A stretch of DNA of 5,401 bases, taken from the NCBI GenBank assembly GCA_029864065.1, contig JAOTUD010000241.1, positions 1 to 5,401 on the forward strand. Direction: 5' to 3'. This stretch comes from Gammaproteobacteria bacterium (GTDB lineage: Bacteria; Pseudomonadota; Gammaproteobacteria; GCA-001735895). Position numbers and translations under genes: made by a program. Positions within the stretch are counted from its first letter, which is position 1; each line of letters opens with the position of its first letter. Under the pieces are notes generated by a model. That model had not been told where the DNA came from. It did no database searches and saw only the letters and a list, made by a program, of their open reading frames with translations. Below, piece after piece: positions 1 to 5,401 of this stretch.

Positions 1-276
1 CACGTGAACGTGGTGAATAACTGCGTGTTCTGCCATAACGGTTCGATAGCGACAGGTAAAAACCCCGGCCATATCCAGTCAACCTCGACCTGCGAAGACT
101 GTCATCGAACCTCCAGCTGGGCGCCGGTCTTGCGGGTCGATCACGGGTCCGTACTCGGGACCTGTTTCAGTTGCCATAATAACGTCATCGCGCGCGGCAA
201 GGGTCCGCTGCACGTTCCGTCCAGCAACGATTGCTCGGTTTGTCATAGCGTTACCGGCTGGGTTCCGGCGTTCTAA
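1..276 (+). CDS. Multiheme c-type cytochrome, C-terminal part (5' end outside window)
   Basis: The reading frame is open from base 1 to the TAA at 274-276 and gives 91 residues of a protein that begins upstream of the window. Four haem c attachment motifs are visible: CVFCH (residue 8), CEDCH (31), CFSCH (55) and CSVCH (78). They form two copies of a di-haem unit with a period of exactly 47 residues. Each motif is accompanied by one further His (H1, then GH, DH and LH), which suits bis-His ligation. The unit reads roughly as CxxCHN-x-A-x-GK, then HxPSS, then CxxCH followed by GWxPxF. The protein would bind haem covalently in the periplasm or outside the cell and pass electrons. The same unit fills the large cytochrome downstream, so the two are probably paralogues. 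Size, signal peptide and any anchor cannot be seen. It ends directly after a repeat (WVPAF), with no extra C-terminal domain. Confidence 0.93.
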   Translation, partial: HVNVVNNCVFCHNGSIATGKNPGHIQSTSTCEDCHRTSSWAPVLRVDHGSVLGTCFSCHNNVIARGKGPLHVPSSNDCSVCHSVTGWVPAF

Positions 277-416
277 CGATCGGCCTCCCGGGGTATCTAT
301 GTCAAACGCGGCAACAACAATCTTAAATGCCAGGAATCGCGAAATTAGCAGCTCCGATGGGAAATCTCGGGAAAATGGATTCGATGAAAATTTACGTCGT
401 CGCAATGCCTGAAATC

Positions 417-420
417 GAGG
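417..420 (+). promoter_or_regulatory. Candidate Shine-Dalgarno GAGG for the barrel gene
   Basis: GAGG lies 6 bases before TTG 427 and 15 bases before ATG 436. The spacing is normal for TTG and too long for ATG, so this site favours the TTG start. The match is only four bases and is suggestive rather than decisive. Confidence 0.4.
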
Positions 421-426
421 CAAAAG

Positions 427-2478
427 TTGTTCTGGATGCCTGATATCAGCAAACTATATTTACCGCTGGTGGCGATTCTGGCCAGCCTCTGGCCCGGCCT
501 GGTCCCGGAGGCTTTCGCGGCCGATTACGAAATCATCGGCATCGAGTCCGTATTCCACAACCCGCCTCGATCCGCACCGATAGGTTCCCATGCCATTATC
601 GTCACATCCAGCACTCGGCGCTTCAACAACTTGCCGCGAAATACCCGGAATGCGCTGCAGGAATACTTTGTTTACCAGACGAAGGTTAAGGTAAGCGAGG
701 GCATATATTACCGTCTCGCCCTCGGAAACTTCGGCACGGCAAACGATGCACGGGCGGTACTCAGGCTGCTCAAACCGACTTTTTCGGATGCCTGGATTTA
801 TCATAGAACAGCCGCAGAACGCCTGCAGCTGGAGGCCTTCTTAAATAAACTGGAACCTGGGCCGGTGGTCGACGAGAGCAAGGCCATGCCCGAGTCCGCC
901 GACGGTTTGCTGGATAAGGCCAGGCAAAAGTTTCTGGACGGCAACTTCCCGGCGGTAATCGCGCTTACCGACAGGGTGGTTTTGAGCGGGAATCTGGAAC
1001 AGCTGCAGGCGGCGCTCGAACTTGCGGGCAGCGCGCGCGAGCGGGAAGGCAAATTCGCCCAGGCCATGGTGTTATACGAGGCCCTGCTGGATACCAGTCC
1101 GCCGCCAGAAACAGCCGCGCGCGTGGCAAGCCGGCTGGAGGGCATTCGCACCATGAGCATCAAACCCAGGAATCGCCTGCCGGGCGCGGTTGCCAAAGCA
1201 GATGAAAAGCCGTGGACTTTTCGCGGTGTATTGCATCAGTATTATCGCGATGACGTGATCGAAAAGACGGATCAAGGTTCCGAAAAGGTGAACCAGGTTT
1301 TTGTCACCGACGTCGACCTGCACCTGCAGCGTCACCGGGACGCGGATATACTGTCATTTCAGATCGATGCCGGGCTGGTTGCCGACCTCTTGCATGACAG
1401 CACCGACAACAGGGTTTCCCGGGCCAACATCAGCTATGCCAGGGACGAATTTCGCACCATCGCCGGGCGCCAGTTACGTTCAGTAACGGGCGTGCAGGGG
1501 CGATTCGATGGATTGACCTATAGCGATTTGTCGCGATCCGCTTTTCAGCCCAGTTACTTCCTCGGGAACCTGGTGCAATCGTCCTACGACGGTCTTGGCA
1601 GTGACAATCCCCTGCTTGGCGCCAATCTTGATTTCAGCCCCTACGACTGGCTGGATGTCAATTTGTACGTGATAAGCCAGGAAGTGTCCGGATTGACGGA
1701 TCGGCGGGCGATCGGTAGCGAATTTCAACTTCACGACGACAGCGGATTCATTTTCGGCATCGTCGACTATGACGTTTTCTATCAGGATTTGAACAATATT
1801 ACCGTCATTTCAAATTACCGCTACGATCCGCGCTGGACCTTCAACATGACGCTGGGGCGCCTGAATGCGCCAACGCTGGCAACGAGCGACGCGCTGCAGG
1901 GTCAGGCGGCGACAACCATAGAGGAGCTCAAGGCGACCTTCACCAGCGACGAAATTTACCAGTTGGCGCAGGACCGCAGCAGCAAGAGCACCATGCTGTA
2001 TTTCGGCGTCACCTACAACCTGGACGACAGCCGGCAATGGAATTTTGCTTTCTCCTATTTTGACCTGGATGCCACCAGAGCTTCCGGGGGAGTCGACGCG
2101 CTACCGTCGACGACGGATACCCAGGTTTCGGTGGACTACGCTGTCAGGGACTTTTTTTCGATAAATGACTACACCTCGATGGGCGCCAGGTTTTCCGATT
2201 CGGATACCAGCGAAATCGTATCGCTGCGCCTGAGAAGTCGGTTCGCGGGATCCCGGAACCTGGTTTACGATCCGCGAGTTCAACTGGATTTCCGCAGCAG
2301 TGTCAGAACCGGGGTCGACCAGATAATTCTGAAGCCGACATTAAAACTCAGGTATCGGGCAACAAAAAATCTCGATTTCGAAGCGGAATTCGGTTTCGAG
2401 TACTCCGATGTCGACCTGCCTGATTTCGACCGGCAACTCGCATACACCTGGTTTCTTGGCTATGCCTATTTTTTCTGA
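427..2478 (+). CDS. Outer-membrane beta-barrel protein with N-terminal SPOR-like and TPR-like regions, candidate electron-conduit porin
   Basis: This is a complete gene of 683 codons from TTG 427, or 680 from ATG 436. TTG is chosen because GAGG sits 6 bases upstream; both starts give a signal peptide with likely cleavage after AFA (residue 31). Residues about 54-128 look like a SPOR domain, with a conserved-looking YYRLALGNFGTANDARAVL stretch; SPOR domains bind peptidoglycan. Residues about 159-240 are helical and TPR-like (ARQKFLDGNFPAVIAL and REGKFAQAMVLYEALL). From about 263 to the end, alternating polar/hydrophobic strands with many aromatic residues end in WFLGYAYFF, a typical terminal barrel signature for BAM recognition. 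There is no cysteine anywhere, hence no haem or CXXC site. Lying between two multiheme cytochromes, it may form the outer-membrane pore of an electron conduit or help export or anchor a cytochrome. MtrB/PioB-type relationship is not shown by sequence; a plain TPR-porin is the alternative. Confidence 0.85.
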   Translation: MFWMPDISKLYLPLVAILASLWPGLVPEAFAADYEIIGIESVFHNPPRSAPIGSHAIIVTSSTRRFNNLPRNTRNALQEYFVYQTKVKVSEGIYYRLALGNFGTANDARAVLRLLKPTFSDAWIYHRTAAERLQLEAFLNKLEPGPVVDESKAMPESADGLLDKARQKFLDGNFPAVIALTDRVVLSGNLEQLQAALELAGSAREREGKFAQAMVLYEALLDTSPPPETAARVASRLEGIRTMSIKPRNRLPGAVAKADEKPWTFRGVLHQYYRDDVIEKTDQGSEKVNQVFVTDVDLHLQRHRDADILSFQIDAGLVADLLHDSTDNRVSRANISYARDEFRTIAGRQLRSVTGVQGRFDGLTYSDLSRSAFQPSYFLGNLVQSSYDGLGSDNPLLGANLDFSPYDWLDVNLYVISQEVSGLTDRRAIGSEFQLHDDSGFIFGIVDYDVFYQDLNNITVISNYRYDPRWTFNMTLGRLNAPTLATSDALQGQAATTIEELKATFTSDEIYQLAQDRSSKSTMLYFGVTYNLDDSRQWNFAFSYFDLDATRASGGVDALPSTTDTQVSVDYAVRDFFSINDYTSMGARFSDSDTSEIVSLRLRSRFAGSRNLVYDPRVQLDFRSSVRTGVDQIILKPTLKLRYRATKNLDFEAEFGFEYSDVDLPDFDRQLAYTWFLGYAYFF

Positions 2479-2607
2479 CGCGAAAGGCCGAAATCCCGAA
2501 ATCGGTTTCAATCAGATATCCACATCGTCGGGGGCAGGGCCCGCCAAAAGAGCATCCGTGGAGCTTACGCGGTCTTAATTCGCACGGCACGCCCGATTTT
2601 TTTCTTT

Positions 2608-2635
2608 TTGACCGATTAAATTCGGTCGCCATAGA
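2608..2635 (+). promoter_or_regulatory. Weak sigma-70-like promoter candidate
   Basis: TTGACC (2608-2613) matches the -35 consensus at five of six bases. CATAGA (2630-2635), 16 bases later, is only a half match to TATAAT. If used, the transcript of the large cytochrome would have a leader of about 250 bases containing the hairpins described downstream. The 6-bp stem at 2610-2627 overlaps the -35 box and spacer and could act as an operator. A second TTGACC occurs at 2674-2679 without a recognisable -10 box. Confidence 0.15.
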
Positions 2636-2667
2636 TCGGCGGTTGTCATCTTATTTCCGACCAAATG

Positions 2668-2697
2668 TACCGATTGACCTACAAGCGGTATCAGGTC
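2668..2697 (+). promoter_or_regulatory. Two interleaved, mutually exclusive stems in the leader region
   Basis: TACCG (2668-2672) pairs with CGGTA (2686-2690), and GACCT (2676-2680) pairs with AGGTC (2693-2697). Each stem is perfect over five bases, and each has one arm inside the loop of the other. The RNA could therefore switch between two folds or form a pseudoknot. Whether the region is transcribed is unknown, and five-base stems can arise by chance. Confidence 0.2.
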
Positions 2698-2755
2698 GCG
2701 AGCACGGGTGACGTCATCCATCAGGTAGCCTGAAATCAGAGAACCTTTTGCGCAT

Positions 2756-2798
2756 TATTCCCATTTCAATTCTCATTTCTTGGGATACTATTCCCATT
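2756..2798. repeat. TATTCCCA motif cluster, operator-like
   Basis: The 10-mer TATTCCCATT occurs twice, at 2756-2765 and 2789-2798, with starts 33 bases apart, about three DNA turns. Between them lies TGGGATA (2781-2787), close to the reverse complement of the same motif. It forms with the second copy the imperfect palindrome TGGGATACTATTCCCA (2781-2796). Two direct copies plus one inverted copy, about 95 to 135 bases before the start of the large cytochrome, is what a regulator-binding region would look like. The regulator is not recognisable. Confidence 0.35.
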
Positions 2799-2815
2799 AC
2801 CTACCCCGACGCACG

Positions 2816-2862
2816 CCCAGGGATAAGTGGCGATACGGGATCGGTTATTTCTAAAGCCTGGG
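2816..2862 (+). promoter_or_regulatory. Nested stem-loop just upstream of the large cytochrome
   Basis: CCCAGG (2816-2821) pairs perfectly with CCTGGG (2857-2862). Inside, ATAA (2823-2826) can pair with TTAT (2845-2848), and CGAT (2831-2834) with ATCG (2840-2843). The arms are in correct nested order and separated by small bulges. The element ends 29 bases before ATG 2892, next to AGGAA (2869-2873), so it could affect ribosome access. It does not fit the c-di-GMP-I (GEMM) consensus and I do not recognise it as a known riboswitch. Confidence 0.25.
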
Positions 2863-2891
2863 GGAAACAGGAAATTAAAACCACGCTTACG

Positions 2892-5401
2892 ATGGCTACC
2901 CCGATGACGCAAAGGATTTCACTTGGACGCGCCCGCTACCTGCTGGCCTGCGCGCTCGTGTTGCTGTTCGCCGCATGCGGCGGGGGCCCGGGCGAGGTCG
3001 ATGTCCACGGGACCACGACTGCAATTGCCGACAAAGCGAGCGAAATCGTGGCCCGGACCGGACCCATCGTGGCCGTGCGCGTCGGCGAAACGGCTTACCT
3101 GAGCGATAACAATTCCTTTACCAGCTCAACCGATCCGATGAGCCTTCAGTGGGCCTTTGCGGCAAAACCCGAAACGAGCAAGGCCGTGTTACAGGGCCCA
3201 ACCTCCGCCAATCCCAGTTTCGTTGCCGACGCCAGGGGAACCTACGCGGTGCAACTGGTCGTCAGCGCTGGGAACCTTTCCAGCCAGCGCGCCATACAAC
3301 TGGTAGTTGCGACGATTGATCCCGAGCGGGTCACCGGGGAATATTTCCACCAGGGCCTGTCTTCCAGCTGTCAGAACTGCCACAACGACGAGCAGACGAC
3401 GAGAACGGCCAAGTCGGGGAACCACATCGCCACCAGCAACCTGTGCGAAACCTGTCATACCCCGCTGGGTTGGCTGCAAACACCTTTCGTCGATCACCAG
3501 GAAGTATCGGGCAGCTGCAGCCAGTGCCATAATAACGATATCGCCATCGGTAAATCCGATTTTCATTCCGCGACCAACGCCGAGTGCGACGATTGCCACA
3601 ACACCACCAGTTTCCTGGCGCTGAATGCGGACGGCAGCTTCGATCACTCGGGGATAATCCGGGCCTGCTCCGGTTGCCACAACGGCACCGTGGCGCGCGG
3701 CACGCCCTCTCCTCCCGATGGTACGCACCCGGACACCGATACCGACTGCGGCTTTTGCCATACGACAGACACTTTTCTCGGCGCATTTCCGGATCACAAC
3801 GATCCGAACATCGTCGGGCCCGCCGGGGGCATCACCTGCGCTTCCTGTCATGTCCTCGACGGCAGCGGCTCGGCGCTGGGGCACCCCGGGCATCCCGATA
3901 CATCGACCTTCGATTGCTCTTACTGTCATGGTATCGTGACCTTCAGCCTCGACGCCTTTTTCAATCATGGCCTCGTTGATCCCGCGGTAATACCTTGCGC
4001 AACCTGCCATAACGACAGCAACACGATTAACGCAATCGGAGCAACGCCCACGCCGCCGCACCCGGCCAGGACCGATTGCGCATCATGCCACAGCGCCGAC
4101 AATGCGCCCGGCACGAATGCGCGCAGTTTCGCATACGTTTCATCCTTCGATCACACCGGTGTCACCACCGACTGTGCGCAATCCGGATGCCATACGGGCC
4201 TGGTCGGAGAAGCGTCGGGCATGCATACCAACCACCTGCCGACCGGCGAGGATTGCAGTGTCTGCCATACCCCGGGCGCCTTTAGCACCGGTGTGTTTAC
4301 GCATGGGCCGGGTTACCTCGCACCTACCAATCAGTGCGCAGACTGCCATGACGATGTGATTACTGGCGGCAAGCTGCCGAGCCATTTTCCGACCCCGCTG
4401 GGTGCGAACCAGGACTGCGCCGACTGCCACAACACGACGGACTTCACCAGCGGGCCGCCGCCGTTCGATCACCTGAACATCGATCCGAACAATTGCATGA
4501 CGTGCCACAACGGCAACTTCGACACGACCGGCAACACGCTCTACGGCAAACCCGGGACTCATCTGCCGGTCAGCCAGGATTGCAGCGTGTGTCACACCAC
4601 CAGCGTCCCTTTCTGGCAGGTGACGAACTTCGGCCACCCGGGCATTACCAACAACTGCGAAAGTTGCCACGGCGGCAATCCCGATTACGTCGCGGTCGGC
4701 GCGATCGGCAAGAAGGCGTTCCATATTCCGGCGGTCAACCAGTGCCTGACCTGCCACATCGACACCAGCAGCGGTGGATTTGCGTCGCCGAACCGGTTTC
4801 TCAGTAACGTGCACGCCAATTACACGAATGGTTGCGAGGGATGCCACGTCAGCCGTTTCCTGGCCGCTTCGGCGATGACACCGGCCGGGCTGATCAAGGA
4901 TGCAAATCACTTGCCCACCAGCCAGGATTGCGACGTCTGCCATACAGTGGCGGGGTTCGCACCGCCGACGAATTTTGCCCATATCGGCATCACCGGTAAT
5001 TGCACCTCCTGCCATGATGGGACATACGATCCCGATGGGCCGACAAACCCGTCAGGGCCTAGCGGCAAGGCGGCAGATCTGAGCGGACACGTCGCCACCA
5101 GCGCCGATTGCGGCAGCTGCCACGGCACCGATAGTTTCCTTCCCGCGTTCGCGATCGATCACTCCGACCCCGCCGTGCTGTTGCAGCGTTGCGATGACTG
5201 CCATAACGGCACCGATGCGACCGGCACCAGCGCGAAGACGAATCCGGCGCATATTCCGATCGGGCAGCAGGATTGCCGCGTCTGTCACCTGGCCGGAGTT
5301 GCCTTCAAGCCGGCCGTGTTCAACCATACCGGCATCGTCGACAACTGCGCGTCCTGCCACAACGGCACCGACGCGACCGGCCTCAGTGCCAAACCGAACC
5401 A
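2892..5401 (+). CDS. Large multiheme c-type cytochrome with lipoprotein signal and Ig/PKD-like domain, at least 25 haems (3' end outside window)
   Basis: The frame is open for 836 codons to the right edge, with no stop or frameshift. The start is ATG 2892 or ATG 2904 in the same frame; neither has a well-spaced ribosome site (AGGAA is 18 bases before the first). Residues 1-29 are a lipoprotein-type signal ending in LLFAAC, with Cys29 followed by Gly-Gly-Gly, and no Asp at +2, which fits outer-membrane sorting. Residues about 57-140 look like an Ig/PKD-like beta-sandwich (LQWAF ... FVADARGTYAVQLVVS). From residue 160 to 819 there are 24 CXXCH motifs plus one CX4CH, mostly 23-32 residues apart, with about 27 further His from H153 onward as likely sixth ligands. 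Such proteins are secreted or surface-bound electron carriers in metal, mineral or extracellular respiration. With the barrel gene upstream, a surface electron-wire role is likely but inferred. Final size and haem count are unknown. Confidence 0.93.
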   Translation, partial: MATPMTQRISLGRARYLLACALVLLFAACGGGPGEVDVHGTTTAIADKASEIVARTGPIVAVRVGETAYLSDNNSFTSSTDPMSLQWAFAAKPETSKAVLQGPTSANPSFVADARGTYAVQLVVSAGNLSSQRAIQLVVATIDPERVTGEYFHQGLSSSCQNCHNDEQTTRTAKSGNHIATSNLCETCHTPLGWLQTPFVDHQEVSGSCSQCHNNDIAIGKSDFHSATNAECDDCHNTTSFLALNADGSFDHSGIIRACSGCHNGTVARGTPSPPDGTHPDTDTDCGFCHTTDTFLGAFPDHNDPNIVGPAGGITCASCHVLDGSGSALGHPGHPDTSTFDCSYCHGIVTFSLDAFFNHGLVDPAVIPCATCHNDSNTINAIGATPTPPHPARTDCASCHSADNAPGTNARSFAYVSSFDHTGVTTDCAQSGCHTGLVGEASGMHTNHLPTGEDCSVCHTPGAFSTGVFTHGPGYLAPTNQCADCHDDVITGGKLPSHFPTPLGANQDCADCHNTTDFTSGPPPFDHLNIDPNNCMTCHNGNFDTTGNTLYGKPGTHLPVSQDCSVCHTTSVPFWQVTNFGHPGITNNCESCHGGNPDYVAVGAIGKKAFHIPAVNQCLTCHIDTSSGGFASPNRFLSNVHANYTNGCEGCHVSRFLAASAMTPAGLIKDANHLPTSQDCDVCHTVAGFAPPTNFAHIGITGNCTSCHDGTYDPDGPTNPSGPSGKAADLSGHVATSADCGSCHGTDSFLPAFAIDHSDPAVLLQRCDDCHNGTDATGTSAKTNPAHIPIGQQDCRVCHLAGVAFKPAVFNHTGIVDNCASCHNGTDATGLSAKPN
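4173..4193 (+). other. CX4CH-type haem attachment motif
   Basis: Residues 428-434 read CAQSGCH, with four rather than two residues between the cysteines. It sits exactly where a haem site is expected, 32 residues after one CXXCH and 27 before the next, and follows a normal FDHTGV element. CX4CH haem sites are established in tetrahaem cytochromes c3. It is the only such site among the 29 motifs visible in the window. Confidence 0.7.
5199..5381 (+). repeat. Near-identical 27-base direct repeats inside the cytochrome gene
   Basis: Bases 5199-5225 and 5355-5381 agree at 25 of 27 positions. The two differences are third-position C/T changes, so the encoded residues (CHNGTDATG) are the same. The copies are 156 bases (52 codons) apart, one di-haem unit. 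The first 16 bases of the later copy recur exactly at 3675-3690. Nucleotide identity this high points to a recent duplication or gene conversion within the array. Confidence 0.7.

Larger units (their letters stand above)
2479..2891. other. 413-base intergenic region, repeat-rich, no gene seen
   Basis: No supported coding sequence is seen on either strand between the barrel gene and the large cytochrome. Its contents from left to right are: a small GGGC-AGG-GCCC hairpin at 2532-2542; a T-rich tract at 2597-2609; a perfect 6-bp stem GACCGA/TCGGTC at 2610-2627; two interleaved stems at 2668-2697; the palindrome TGACGTCA at 2709-2716; a TCAGG-TAG-CCTGA inverted repeat at 2721-2733; a TATTCCCA motif cluster at 2756-2798; and a nested stem at 2816-2862. 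The length and the amount of symmetry suggest that the large cytochrome has its own promoter and a long, controlled leader, rather than simple read-through. This is inference from sequence symmetry only. Confidence 0.6.
3369..5401 (+). repeat. Tandem di-haem protein repeat array within the large cytochrome
   Basis: Haem motif cysteines begin at residues 160, 185, 209, 232, 259, 286, 316, 342, 369, 396, 428, 455, 482, 509, 535, 564, 589, 618, 648, 680, 704, 740, 767, 795 and 819. The unit alternates two site types. One is preceded by (F)DH-x-GI and followed by HNG or HND; the other is preceded by HxPTSxD and often reads CSVCH or CDVCH. Unit length is 47-49 residues at the start, as in the upstream cytochrome, and about 52 at the end. 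The stretch at residues 286-455 is the least regular. The array grew by duplication of a di-haem module and continues past the window. Confidence 0.85.

Noticed and set aside
79..423. 114-codon minus-strand frame over the cytochrome tail and the 277-426 spacer
   Set aside because: More than half of it is antisense to a clear cytochrome, the sequence is Arg-rich with no domain, and no ribosome site was seen.
277..426. Promoter or terminator in the first spacer
   Set aside because: No strong hairpin with a T run and no convincing -35/-10 pair were found, so read-through from the upstream cytochrome to the barrel gene is as likely as a separate promoter.
2585..2609. Rho-independent terminator: CGG-loop-CCG followed by TTTTTTTCTTTTT
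   Set aside because: The T tract is good, but the stem before it is only about three base pairs. The stronger stem (2610-2627) lies after the T tract, in the wrong order for either strand.
2348..2632. 94-codon minus-strand frame spanning the end of the barrel gene and the spacer
   Set aside because: It overlaps the conserved barrel C-terminus, and its Arg/Gly/Cys-rich product looks non-coding.
2800..2920. c-di-GMP-I (GEMM) riboswitch, suggested by GACGCA near 2808 and GACGCAAAGG near 2906
   Set aside because: The GAAA tetraloop stem and the flanking pairing are missing, and the second match lies inside the signal peptide coding region.
2901..2953. Alternative lipobox LLAC at residues 17-20 of the large cytochrome
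   Set aside because: It would leave almost no hydrophobic core before the cysteine. LLFAAC at residues 24-29 comes after a full hydrophobic stretch and is followed by a Gly linker.
3189..4061. 290-codon open frame on the minus strand
   Set aside because: It lies fully opposite the large cytochrome, whose + frame has haem motifs throughout. The antisense frame stays open because repeated Cys/His/Asn/Gly/Thr codons rarely make reverse-strand stops. The translation has no recognisable domain.
4140..5015. 291-codon open frame on the minus strand
   Set aside because: Same cause: antisense shadow of the haem repeat array. Its repetitive Val/Ala/Arg-rich sequence mirrors the repeat on the other strand.

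Overview
The window is a piece of a multiheme c-type cytochrome locus. Everything that reads as coding lies on the + strand. It holds the last 91 codons of one multiheme cytochrome (1-276), a complete outer-membrane-type beta-barrel protein with SPOR-like and TPR-like N-terminal modules (427-2478), and the first 836 codons of a second, very large cytochrome (2892-5401) that runs off the right edge. The second cytochrome carries a lipoprotein-type signal, an Ig/PKD-like domain and at least 25 haem attachment sites. No rRNA, tRNA, CRISPR array, transposase or integrase was seen.

The organism is best described as a Gram-negative, respiring bacterium. The barrel ends in Phe-Phe like outer-membrane proteins, the second cytochrome has a lipobox, and the sequence is moderately GC-rich with a proteobacterial look (Gamma- or Delta/Desulfuromonadota-type). 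Gene content alone cannot fix the phylum.

Layout: 1-276 is the cytochrome tail, with four CXXCH motifs in two exact 47-residue di-haem units. 277-426 is a spacer with no convincing terminator. 427-2478 is the barrel gene, whose start is TTG 427 (well-placed GAGG) or ATG 436. 2479-2891 is a 413-base non-coding stretch rich in inverted and direct repeats, including a TATTCCCA motif cluster and a nested stem just before the next gene. 2892 to the end is the large cytochrome.

Inferred function: two related di-haem-repeat cytochromes flank an outer-membrane barrel. This is the arrangement expected of an extracellular electron-transfer (porin-cytochrome-type) system, in which the barrel lets electrons or exported cytochrome cross the outer membrane and the large lipoprotein-like cytochrome forms a long haem wire outside. 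The barrel has no cysteine and carries SPOR/TPR-like modules, so it does not look like a plain MtrB/PioB protein. That makes the locus worth attention as a possible variant conduit. The functional link is inference from gene order and domain content.
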